64,000 bases of DNA from Xestospongia muta (Eukaryota > Porifera > Demospongiae > Haplosclerida > Petrosiidae): positions 19,821,745 through 19,885,744 of the forward strand of contig OY848917.1 of the NCBI GenBank assembly GCA_963693285.1. The letters run 5' to 3'. Position 1 is the first letter of the stretch; each line of letters starts with the position of its first letter. Shown here piece by piece: positions 10,101 through 46,074 of the stretch. The position numbers were made by a program, and so were the translations under genes. The notes below the pieces were generated by a model. The model was not told the origin of the DNA, did no database searches, and worked only from the letters and a program-made list of their open reading frames with translations.

Positions 10101-13049
10101 GCTTGGCACTTAGTATGTAAAGAAAACTTATTAAAACATATATCACATTATTATTATCCTGTGTTTACTACAGTGCTACATGTCTCAAATTACATAAACT
10201 ATTGTAGAAATCAATATTACTTTACATTAGGAAATAGCTTAGATAACTACCTAATTAGAATGTGTAGATACATGTACATGTACAAATTAATGTAAACTAA
10301 ACCACTTTGTGTTTGCAATACTATACAAATAGTTAGAGTGTCACAAACCAATGTCTGCAGGTACTTTGAAACTATTATTAAACTGGTTACAGTTCTAACT
10401 GGTTTTAATGGTATAGAGGTACATATATGAACATAATGTGTACAATAGGTAGTATTATTAACACAGTTGTCTATCAATAACACCGAGGAATCTAATGGTA
10501 TGATACCATACTAACTACTGATATCATGAAACAGTACACTATATAATGATGATACAGAATTTTAAAGGCATTGATCATATCAGTGATAGTAATTGGATTA
10601 CTTCTGTAACAATGGGAAGATAAAATTTGATAGTATAAGATGTAAGGAATTACTATTGGCCAGGAACAGTAATAACTAAACTGAACCAAATATTCAAAGA
10701 CAAATATGGTTATCGAAGACAAGCATCTAACAAATCATGTGGTATATTAACATCGCGAGAATGAGTTGGAGTGTTTGAGGGAGTAACAACATCTTGTCTC
10801 CTTGTCATAAAGTAAAATCTGGTGAATTTCCTGTTTTTTGGGTGTAGCACTAGGAGTAACAAAGTGTACTGTCTAATGCTTAATAAGACAATTTTGTTGA
10901 CTAGTAAAATAATTTAAAATTTAGTCATATATCGTATAGTTAATTTTTCTTGTGCTGACCATTGTTGATGCATGTAGTAGCTATCCATTGATGATAGTAT
11001 ACAAAATTCTGATAATAATATTGTTGAAATATGGAGCACAATTGTTAGATAAGTTGTTTGAAATGGTAATAAAGATTGATTGCCTAATTTGTTCAGTTCT
11101 TGTCCCCCCACAGGGAGGATACTATTTCAAATATTTAAGGTCAATGTTACTATGTAAGTGACATGAAGTAGGATCATGTGATTGTTCATAAAACTGGTAT
11201 GTGTTGGAGTATTGAAGTATGAAAATATGCTGTGTGTAAATGACATACCTACCTAAGTCATTCATTAATAGTAAGTGGGTGTTCTTTTATATGACTGAGT
11301 GTCCTACGACTGTTTGAATGTACTAATTGTTTACATGTATCTAGAGCTTTCTCAATGTAATAAAAATTGGAGATCTATATTTAAAGAGTGTACAAAAATA
11401 TTTAAGGTGTTTTGAAGGAGATACTTTGAATCAATTATATTCTATTTTAATTCATTACAATTATTGTCATAGTGTTTGCAAAGAAAGTAATAATAATTTC
11501 ACAATGTTTGTCAAAAACAATACAAATATTGTAATAAACATAACATATCCAACTCAATGTTTATAATGTACATTACTTCACATCATGATGTACATTATAA
11601 ACATGTTTATAATGTACATTATCACACACACACACACATTCAAGTGTGTACATCCATAAGGATACTACAAATATGATTCAAAACAAATCTTAAATAGTTA
11701 GTAGAAAAACATAAATTGTCTACTGTCATGGTCTACATACTCTACTGTTATGATCTACCTACTCTACTCTCATGTCTATATACTCTACTGTTATGAGCAG
11801 TGTTGTAATATCATTATTGTTAACTCACCACACAATCCGTTAATACATTCAGGTGCATCAGAAGGACACTGGCTGCAAGACTCTCCAGGAACAGGTACAA
11901 TATTAGCAACAGCTCTAACAAATAGAGAATAATAATTTGTTATTTATATTATGTTATATAGTTTACACAGTAACTACTATAACTGGATTAAGTTAAACAT
12001 ACAGATCATAATTACCCTGGTGCATAGAAACATATTACTACAACTCCTGTACCAATGGCATGACATCGTTGTTCAGGAGAGAAGTATGCAGCACCACAAC
12101 CAATAAGATATGTGTCAGGAAATAAGATCTACAAAGAAAAATACTTTATATGATCTGTGAACTCTATATTTAATTGACAAGTACAAGTTTACACAAAAGG
12201 CAATACATTTTTCTACACACAATTCACTATGTATCATATGTACGTCTCACTTAACTACTTAAAAAAGTAGAATAACTAGAATTCTTTAAATAAGTAAAAA
12301 CATTACTATAACTACATGTGGTGGCAGTATGGTTGGTTAGATTCTTATTAATCACTGATAATTGTATTATATACTTTTACCACCAGCTAGTTATTATTAG
12401 CAAAATATTCCTGTTTATAATTATTATCATCAAGTCAGTGTTGTTAGTGTTACATGCTCTATTAGTATCATTAAAATCAACATCTATAATACTAATTGTT
12501 TGAAACTGCTGATGTGTAACTGATTGTTAATATAGGCATGTCAACAAAACACTTTATGAAATTAAATGTAGTGATACTTACTTGAGCTCGATTGATCTCC
12601 TTGTACTGACAGTCTGCAGTCACAGTTAACCAACAACTTATTACTTGACTCAACACAGACTGGTTGACTTGAACAGCAGAGGAAAGTAACTGACGATTCT
12701 CACCAACCCAACTAAACTTAGAACCAACAGCTGTTGAAAGGATATCTTTAGAAGCAGGTTCATTGCTACAACTACGAGCTGTAGCTTCTGCTATTTCAGC
12801 AAGAGGTTGGCTCCACTCCTTTGGAAGAGGAATATATTGTAAATTGGAGTAATGATGTATTGAACTTACCATTCGTCTCATGTTGGCAGCCTTCTGTTCA
12901 TATCTAGCACTGTTATGTCGATCAAGAAGATACTGCTTTTGATCTCTTGTTAACTGGCAATAGCAACTCGAGAAAATACAGACAAGAAAAACCAGTAAAT
13001 ACATCTTGATGATTGGAGCCATTTTAGCTCCACGATAAGAATGGTTCAT
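1..13049 (-). CDS. Fibrocystin-L (PKHD1L1)-like giant receptor with N-terminal CAP domain, tandem copy 1 (3' end outside window)
   Basis: This is a large single-pass surface protein gene read right to left; the window holds its start and about the first 1,800 codons. I traced exons by GT..AG boundaries and matching phases: 12582-13049, 12016-12128, 11829-11914, 9336-9401, 9184-9252, 8281-8416, 7998-8103, 7882-7939, 7546-7705, 7187-7257, 6729-6799 (its start is uncertain because the phase does not match), 6565-6675, 6002-6088, 5582-5953, 4703-4866, 3651-4304, 3323-3596, 2565-3133, 1171-2383, 1040-1104 and <1-481. Domain order is signal peptide, CAP, IPT, PA14, middle region, IPT, cupredoxin-like, then the start of the giant last exon. 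No frame lesion is seen. PKHD1L1 proteins are stereociliary or ciliary surface-coat proteins in vertebrates; the ligand here is unknown. Family assignment is strong. Joining the CAP exons to the rest across a 2.4-kb intron is an inference. Confidence 0.8.
1171..2383 (-). CDS. IPT/TIG-repeat exon of copy 1
   Basis: One 1,213-bp exon (404 codons plus 1, phase 0 in and phase 1 out) encodes about four IPT/TIG repeats. Each has the form ..ITSISPSSGPVYGGTKLTI..N.. with a Cys pair in the strands, for example SISPSIGGQ, SIKPDRGSISGGNLVTITG, ITSISPSSGPVYGGTKLTIN and LTPCSGSLLGGTKISIKG. Sequons are frequent, as expected for an extracellular protein. The matching exons are 28200-29413 (one base longer, frameshifted) in copy 2 and 61432-62644 (same length) in copy 3. 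Confidence 0.85.
2565..4304 (-). CDS. Middle-region exons of copy 1
   Basis: Three exons, 3651-4304 (218 codons), 3323-3596 and 2565-3133, follow PA14 with phases 0, 0/1 and 1/0. They are rich in N-glycosylation sequons and contain VCFAVYGTLPN and W..DEVMF, a pattern of the region between PA14 and the next IPT cluster in fibrocystin-type proteins. They also contain LTFENQTVYNIPANVLASEF and G.C.GYIW.IKW, which resemble a repeated beta-sandwich module of that region. Boundaries GTAAGTATC, GTAATTC and GTAGATAAT are plausible donors. I do not assign a named domain. Confidence 0.65.
4703..6088 (-). CDS. PA14-domain exons of copy 1
   Basis: Exons 6002-6088, 5582-5953 and 4703-4866 encode a PA14 carbohydrate-binding-type module: GGRGIVREVW, then YSGFFVPPIDSLYTFNFISDNKLRLYLS split over lines, then KAYYIEAVHQQGGGGWNIGIG. 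The last two blocks are the classic PA14 strands (a phenotype-like F..P....Y.F....D...L.L and YYiEa...G). The 48-bp gap 5954-6001 has GTAGGT..TTTCAG ends, is a multiple of three and has no stop, so it can be spliced out (giving YPG-GRG) or read through as 16 extra residues. The 715-bp intron 4867-5581 between PA14 halves holds nothing recognisable. Confidence 0.8.
4867..5581 (-). other. 715-bp intron inside the PA14 domain of copy 1
   Basis: AT-rich intron conserved at 32401-33146 in copy 2. No gene, RNA or transposon signature is seen. Open frames here (for example 5066-5317 plus strand) are not kept in copy 2. Confidence 0.6.
6565..9401 (-). CDS. N-terminal IPT/TIG exons of copy 1
   Basis: Nine small exons encode IPT/TIG immunoglobulin-like repeats of the ectodomain. 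Typical signatures are VSRITPRYGSYAGGTLLTL (exon 9184-9252) and DITRVEPNVGSPNGGTLITI (exon 6565-6675), each ending in a G/GF split by a phase-1 intron. Between them lie the strand-rich pieces of exons 8281-8416, 7998-8103, 7882-7939, 7546-7705 and 7187-7257, which match the inter-IPT part of fibrocystins by pattern. The 6729-6799 exon (..SVDNKLRQYIFQTHS) has a start one base out of phase with the preceding exon. Either an AAG acceptor at 6783 is used or a micro-exon was missed. Copy 2 shows the same structure. Confidence 0.7.
6963..7040. repeat. Near-perfect 38-bp-arm hairpin in an intron of copy 1
   Basis: The arms are TATAACTTCACTTATGAAGG.. and its inverse ..CCTTCATAATTGAAGTTATA, with a single mismatch and almost no loop, centred at about 7001. 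Copy 2 has only one arm here (about 39480-39512), which then continues into the same downstream sequence. Confidence 0.85.
8625..8865. repeat. Interspersed repeat, copy a
   Basis: This is the diverged partner of the repeat at 9715-9990. The same pair sits at 41030-41265 and 42150-42420 in gene copy 2, so both insertions precede the tandem duplication. Confidence 0.5.
9715..9990. repeat. Interspersed repeat, copy b
   Basis: About 250 bp beginning GAACAAGATTATAA. It matches in order, with substitutions and indels, the sequence at 8625-8865 in the neighbouring intron of the same gene. Shared blocks include TATAATTGTTTT, TATAATTAGCAG and AAGCTAG. No terminal inverted repeats or coding capacity are evident, so the class is unknown. 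Confidence 0.5.
11559..11621. repeat. Inverted-repeat cluster in intron of copy 1
   Basis: The 15-base arm GTTTATAATGTACAT occurs, then its exact inverse (11588-11602), then the direct form again (about 11605-11619). The matching site in copy 2 (about 44246-44264) has a single direct arm only. Confidence 0.7.
11829..13049 (-). CDS. CAP/SCP domain and cysteine hinge, first three exons of copy 1
   Basis: Exon 1 (12582-13049) starts with ATG at 13049. A second in-frame ATG at 13022 immediately precedes a hydrophobic signal peptide ending near CYC-Q and is an equally good start. CAP hallmarks follow: RHNSAR, then W..L...A...A..C, then GEN. Exon 2 (12016-12128) gives LIGCGAAY and VVVICFYAPG, the CAP2-type end. 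Exon 3 (11829-11914) gives CSQCPSDAPECINGLC, the CRISP-type hinge pattern. The GHYTQ-type histidine motif of classical CAP proteins is absent: QYKEINRAQ stands in its place. Donors are GTAAGT, GTAATT and GTGAGT. If the last donor is not used, translation would stop 12 codons later, giving a separate small secreted CAP protein. Phase-1 compatibility with the next IPT exon favours fusion. Confidence 0.75.
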
Positions 13050-13270
13050 TCTTTATCAGTGAAAAACTAGTGTCTGCTACCACATTGTCTTCACTCCGTT
13101 AAAGTTAACAGCAGCAGCTGTATATTAGTAGGCGGATCTTAAAACCGCGGTATGTGTGCCATATACAGTATAGACTACGTAACTTAGTCTATACTATCTA
13201 TGGTGTTGCTGCACATAATGTACATTCCTTATTTGAATCTACTGCTGCAGAAGCCTAATTAACGTCCCAT
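13050..13270 (-). promoter_or_regulatory. Presumed 5' flank of copy 1, conserved in the second spacer
   Basis: This is the sequence upstream of the CAP start codon. It is almost unchanged at 45692-45930 before copy 2. It contains CCGCGG (about 13145) and an imperfect palindrome at about 13168-13192 with arms TATAGACT and AGTCTATA around ACGTAACTT. No canonical TATA box is evident. A regulatory role is inferred from position and conservation only. Confidence 0.3.
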
Positions 13271-13431
13271 CGCCACATGGCACTGCTACAAGAAAATTTG
13301 TTTTATTTTGAATATGAGGCTGCAATGAAAAGAATTCTGAAGGTCTGTGGTTTGTTAGAACATCTAGGAAGAAGCATACAACTTACAATTTGTTGGAAGA
13401 TTTTAAAATATTTTTCAATATGTTACTTTAC

Positions 13432-15309
13432 CTTGTATGATACAGTTGTTGTGGTGTTTATTATATCTCTCAGTCCTACTATGGTCAGTTTAGCACTGTC
13501 AAGTGACATTAAAACATTGTCATTTGTAATATCAGATAAATCATTGCCAACTGTCATAATAGTATTGTCATTTGCAGTATCAAATCATCGCCAATAGGTT
13601 TTAGTATTATAACAATTTATAATTCATCACTAGAAGAAAAAAACACTTGTATCACAGTCCAGATGTTTAGGCAGCAATAGGGAACATTAATTATGGTGTG
13701 TGTAGTATACTCTGCTGAAAATATTAAGCAGATGTGTGAATATTTAACCTTGAATTAGTTATTCAATTCTTGATTGTGTGATGTGTCACAAGTGCTTATT
13801 TGTAGGATATGAGACTCTTTGGCTTAATGTTGGTTTGTAATTCCAATATAACTTTAGGATTTCCAATTAATATTTAAATTTTCAGCTTTTTTCCAAACTT
13901 TTCAATAGAAATTTGATCTATATAAGTATCTGATTGATATTAATATACAAGGTTGAATGTTCCTTTTCAAATGTAACAGGCAAGCATGTCATTTCTATCA
14001 CTACAGTCAAGTTCAAGTTAATATTCTAAAATCAAAAGATTGTCTTTAGATGCAGGGAGTTTTCTTTGTAGAAGGTACTTTTCTGTCTTTTCATATGAAA
14101 AGTGAAATTTCTTCATTATTAACAAAGTGAAAATCTATAAGTATAATTCAATGAGGTTGTGGCTTACAACTATTATTTGGAATTACCTCTGGCCAGATAG
14201 TTGATTTCATAAAATCATTTAAGTAGAAAACAGTTTTTTAGACAATCATTTGCTAAAGTAAGTAAATAGTAATGAATTTCCATTAGCTACATGAACTTGT
14301 CTGAAATAATTGTTTGTTAGACATTTCTTGTAAGCTGTCAGCTATTTTTGTAAATAATGTCAGCATGTAAATAAACAGTCTCTACTTCAAAATTATCCTC
14401 ATCATATAGTATTCTGAGATAGTTTACCACATACTGTTAATTTTATACATATATATATACATTGGTGTAGACTTTCGGAGTTGTGTTCTTATGATTAAAT
14501 ATGTTAGGGTACCCATTTTTAATAAAATTCTTTACCAACCTTCACCACATAATTTTTCCAATTGTTGTATCTTCTTGGTTGATCTTCTTGCTTCCTTTAT
14601 TATTGTTACCCTTCATGTAGCAACTACTTCCTGGAAGTTTGTCTCAATTATGTGTAGTATCTCATGTAAGTATACATGAAAGTGTCAATCAGTTCATTAA
14701 CCTTATCAATTATCTTGTCACAAATAGTATATAGTAATCATCCTTATTCTCATGTTCGCTAAAGTGTGATAGATAAGTTCATGAATGTGCATATGTTTTA
14801 TTAGTTTTCACTCATCAGTACCTTATCCTCTTTCAAAATAAGGCAAATTATCAGGGATATTTCTCCAAATCGTTGGTCTCTACTAGACCTCTATTGTGTA
14901 TAGTACACACTCAAGACTTCTTCATTGTAACTTACTTTCAAATAGAAACATGGATTTACTCTATCAAATTCCAACATAGATTTTCTTGTGATGATGAGAG
15001 TCTGATGTTGTGGACAATGAATAAGAAATATGATCATGTCTTCCTCTAACAGATTTTTCCCCTGGAATTTATTACTTTTCATATTTTGTTAATGTTATAA
15101 AAGCCTTACATATTTTGTAACACCACTAAAGTCTCTTGCTTTTAACAATGGAAGGAATGTGTAGTCAACAACAAGTATGTTCCTCTAGTTTTAACTATTT
15201 CTTTGACATGCAAGTAACATTATTTGACAAGTATAGAGTAGACTGATTATTGATATATACATACATACATACATACACACATACATACATACATGCATAC
15301 ATACATACA

Positions 15310-15345
<36 letters not shown>

Positions 15346-15500
15346 TACATATATACATACACAGTTTACTTCTGCATCAATCCATACTCCTGGCTGTAAG
15401 GTGCTGTATGGTGCCTTGATCTTTTTTCAGTCCTTTATTCACATATGTAGAATAAATTCTTTGCTAACAATGCACTTACTATTTCTTATCTTCATCAACA
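13432..15500 (-). pseudogene. Decayed Ulp1/SENP-like (C48) peptidase gene, spacer A
   Basis: Several short minus-strand coding-like blocks are conserved in spacer B. At about 15365-15425, KIKAPYSTLQPGVWIDAEVN resembles the Ulp1 motif around WLNDEVIN (spacer B reads WLNAEVN). At 14937-15060, EEDMIIFLIHCPQH followed by MLEFDRVNP and a GTAAGT donor resembles the Ulp1 block holding the catalytic His and Asp, although the usual HW is HQ and DS is DR. Further blocks are EILHIIETNFQEV (about 14650; TGA at 14613-14615 where spacer B has TGG), LTLFTKIADSLQEMSNKQL, VFYLNDFMKSTIWPE and FDTANDNTIMTVGNDLSDI (13433-13580). I did not find the catalytic Cys region. Whether it came from a host gene or a transposon is unknown. 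Confidence 0.4.
15255..15360. repeat. (TACA)n microsatellite, spacer A
   Basis: About 100 bp of ATAC/TACA repeats ending in TATATATACATATATACATACACAG. The counterpart is at 47886-48040. Confidence 0.95.
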
Positions 15501-16492
15501 ACAAATGGACTCTGACAGAAATATTATAACAGTAAAACATGCACATTGTAACAACAGACCAACTTTTCTCATGATAACATTGGTGGAGATTTGACCACTC
15601 TCAATACAGTCTGTACAAATTTAGTTAGCATAATTAATAACAAAAAGTATTATGTGATAGGAAAAAATTGCATGCTAACATCAGACTCATTGTATATAGC
15701 TAGACATAATGATCCAATATAGCTAGACACAATGATGCAATTATAATGATGCATTGTTTTTATTAGCTCTACTCACTGAAGTGTAGTTTATATTTCTGTT
15801 GTAATCATAGTTAGTGATTACGTTATTGTCATCATATTAATCCACTCTCCACCTGGTGTTTTCACTGATGCAGTGACTATTGTTTTTTAATGTAGGTAAC
15901 TTATAGAGCTGTATAATAACTTCAATGACCCGTATCTACTGATGTCGAATGTCCATGTTGAATTTCCATGACAGAATTAAAGGAAACTTTCATTATAATC
16001 AATACTAACAGCTATTCCAAGTAATCTGTAAGTTCTTGAAGTGTAATTATAATTATATTTTCAATTGTAATTGTCCTAGTAGATATAATATCAGATTGTT
16101 TATATTGCTTATAACTTACTCATGTAGCAACAATGGCTTGTGTTATTTTTTACTTGAATATGTGTTTCGAGAAATGCCTAGTATCTGTACATCAAGCAAT
16201 GAAGTAACTTTTATGCTAACAGTCATTAGATGTTCATTGCAAGGTATGCATCTGTAGGCTTTATTATGGCATTATTGTCCACAATATATAGCTTAGGAAT
16301 GATAGGATGTTTCATCTCAGTACCAAGATATTTTCTTCTAGCACAATTCCAATATCTGTTTTCTTATTGTCCAACTACTGAAATTAATAGTATTTTTGAG
16401 TACTCTTCTCCAACATATGTCTACTGTTAATATCAACAACACCGTGATCATCACCATAACAGACCTCCTTGCAAATAAGACACTGTTTCTCA

Positions 16493-16541
<49 letters not shown>

Positions 16542-16667
16542 CAGTTTATTAAATTTGGTGTCTGCTACCACATTTATACACATTGTCTTCACATTACTTC
16601 ACAAACAACTATGTCACTAATTGTCATAATATAGTCTAGAGTTTACAAAGTTAATGGTAAAAGTCAA
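15500..16667. other. Spacer A segment without recognised gene
   Basis: AT-rich sequence closely matched at 48186-49653. It contains a (TA)n tract (16496-16538). I see no protein family or RNA gene; short ORFs here are not convincing. Confidence 0.5.
16496..16538. repeat. (TA)n microsatellite, spacer A
   Basis: About 21 TA units. The spacer B equivalent (49168-49196) is shorter and is followed by about 335 bp that are absent here. Confidence 0.9.
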
Positions 16668-17330
16668 TTATAAACAAAAATCAAACAAAATACATATCAT
16701 TAAACAATTAATCCTTTTCAGTTGCAAAATGTACTCCTTTGTCAGTAGAGCAACATTTTCTGCTCCTATTTCACTCATTTCCAAAGCACTGGCAGCTTTC
16801 TCAATAGAATTAATATAGAACAGTCCTCCATTATCAAATAAAAATAGTGGAAATTGCTCTGGAGGATCATAGTGTGGATAGGCATACCATTCCTTAACAG
16901 TTTTAGACTCGATTGATCGAAACAACTTTGCTTTATCTGATGCAGTAAGAGGAACAGTAGTAAAAAATTTAAAAACCTGAGTTGGTAAATTGTGAAGAAG
17001 TTCACAATACTGTTTATCTCCTTACACAGTCATTGTAGTAGGAATTTGGTGACCAATACTACAGAAATTAACAGAAGAGTTCTAAAGGTCATCACTGTAA
17101 ATATCTAATGGATAAGTACAAGAATACCAAGGTCCAGAATATCCAAATATCTTAGGATTAGGGTCTCCTTTGATGAATGTTGCAATAGTATGATTATATG
17201 GTGATTTAACAGCTGCAATGTAAATAGGCTCATTAAAATTGTGGAAGGCAACTTTTGATACATTCAGAGGGTGACTAATAATAACAGCATCAAAATCGGG
17301 AGAGGTCAGGCATGGAGCCAAGTACATTTG
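16668..17330 (-). pseudogene. Prenylcysteine-oxidase-like gene, 3' fragment (spacer A)
   Basis: The C-terminal half of a PCYOX1-type lysosomal FAD thioether oxidase is recognisable. Block DFDAVIISHPLNVSKVAFHN (about 17200-17300) is followed by TFIKGDPNPKIFG. After one or two short introns, VFKFFTTVPLTASDKAKLF leads into [37 protein letters not shown] and ENVALL. These parallel the family's AYPHY.PPE and Y.NGIE.AASAMEMSAI.A.N.ALL motifs. The N-terminal FAD-binding part is missing: sequence just upstream (17331 on) is hAT-like. It is therefore a fragment, probably cut by a transposon. The spacer B copy has an additional nonsense codon. Confidence 0.65.
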
Positions 17331-17860
17331 TAAGGACTTAAGTAAGTACTTTTGAAAAATTTTACGTGCAAGTACAAGCCCTAATAATGAAGATATACTT
17401 AAGTAAATTACAAGTACTTTTGATAGTACTTAATTACAAGTACAAAGAAAAATGATTCAACCAATAGGTTTAATGAATTAGGAAGCATTTGGTAATGCTT
17501 ATTGTTTAGATACTGAATAAAAGATCCATATGTCAAACAGTATTATAATTATGGTACATTATTGCATCAGACAAACATCAACTATTTAAATCTATCAAAG
17601 TTCAGTCTACATCTTTGTGAAAAAGTTTCTACTGTTGAAGATAAAAAAGGTACTTCAAGAAATTCTTTGGCAAGCTTCACAAGAGAGGGAAACTTTCTAT
17701 GATTTCTATGATTCTCTTTATAATATTTGGCTGGATTTGTGTCAATGGAGATACAAGGAGTTGCTAAGTAATTGTCCTTGTTTGAATGACTCTGGAAAGG
17801 AATGGTGTTGGCCTCAGGCTCTGACATGAAGCTAAATAAAGTTTTTTTTTTGAAAGTGGT
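17331..17860 (-). mobile_element. hAT transposon remnant (transposase C-terminus), spacer A
   Basis: The minus-strand frame 17582-17827 encodes TNPAKYYKENHRNHRKFPSL, then LAKEFLEVPFLSSTVETFS. This is the hAT C-terminal dimerisation signature (P..WW..N...FP.LA.LA...L..P..S...E..FS). Next to it, 17331-17450 is full of AAGTAC/GTACTT motifs typical of subterminal repeats in some hAT elements. The rest of the transposase is missing. The same remnant lies at 50311-50870, so insertion preceded the tandem duplication. Exact ends and target duplication could not be fixed. Confidence 0.65.
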
Positions 17861-18144
17861 TCCAAACTACCCTCAACATGAACTTGGGTAGGGTTAACTT
17901 TCAAATGAAGCTCATATGGCATGAAAATTGTTTTAATTTTGCTTGAATAATATGACACATATAACTCCACATAATTAGAAATATAAGATTTTTGTGGAAA
18001 TTGTGATAATAAAAATTACTTTCAAGTTATAATGACATAAAATTATTATTAAAGCAAAACATGACAGTCTGTTAAAACTAACTACAAAATCAGTCACTAA
18101 CTATTACTACTACAAATGAAATAATTATAACAACAAAAACAACA

Positions 18145-18150
18145 TTTATT
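18145..18150 (-). terminator. Poly(A) signal of copy 2
   Basis: AATAAA on the minus strand, 37 nt after the stop codon at 18187. The same spacing is kept in copy 3. Confidence 0.6.
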
Positions 18151-18186
18151 TACTTTTAGTCTTTAGGCAGCAAATAAAATTAATGA

Positions 18187-45691
<27,505 letters not shown>

Positions 45692-46074
45692 TCTTTATCA
45701 GTGAAAAACTAGTGTCTGCTACCACAGTGTCTTCACTCTGTTAAAGTGAACAGCATATTGGTGCATCAGCTGTATATTAGTAGGCGGATCTTAAAACCGC
45801 GGTATGTGTGCCATATACAGTATAGACTACGTAACTTAGTCTATACTATCTATGGTGTTGCTGCACATAATGTACATTCCTTATTTGAATCTACTGCTGC
45901 AGAAGCCTAATTAACGTCCCATCACCACATGGCACTGCTACAAGAAAATTTGTTTTATTTTGAATATGAGGCTGCACTGAAAAGAATTCTGAAGGTCTGT
46001 GGTTTTTGTTAGAACATGTAGGAAGAAGCATACAACTTACAATTTGTTGGAAGATTTTAAAATATTTTTCAATA

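Larger units (their letters stand above)
9402..11828 (-). other. 2.4-kb intron between the CAP hinge exon and first IPT exon of copy 1
   Basis: This is by far the longest intron of copy 1. Both flanking exons are phase 1 (G/CC junction), and I see no ATG in frame just upstream of the 9401 acceptor, which argues against an independent gene starting there. It holds one copy of an interspersed repeat (9715-9990), an inverted-repeat cluster (11559-11621) and a stretch (about 10312-11075) with no counterpart in copy 2. Part of that stretch, at about 10730-10830, reads as a short coding-like minus-strand run (TRRQDVVTPSNTPTHSRDV) of unknown origin. No convincing gene is seen. Confidence 0.5.

Noticed and set aside
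13277..13597. A 106-codon plus-strand ORF that could be a head-to-head gene
   Set aside because: It is frameshifted in spacer B, and the opposite strand of the same stretch has the better conserved coding-like frame.
15255..15360. Regular short repeats suggesting a CRISPR-like array
   Set aside because: It is a pure 4-bp TACA microsatellite with no spacers, in a eukaryotic context.
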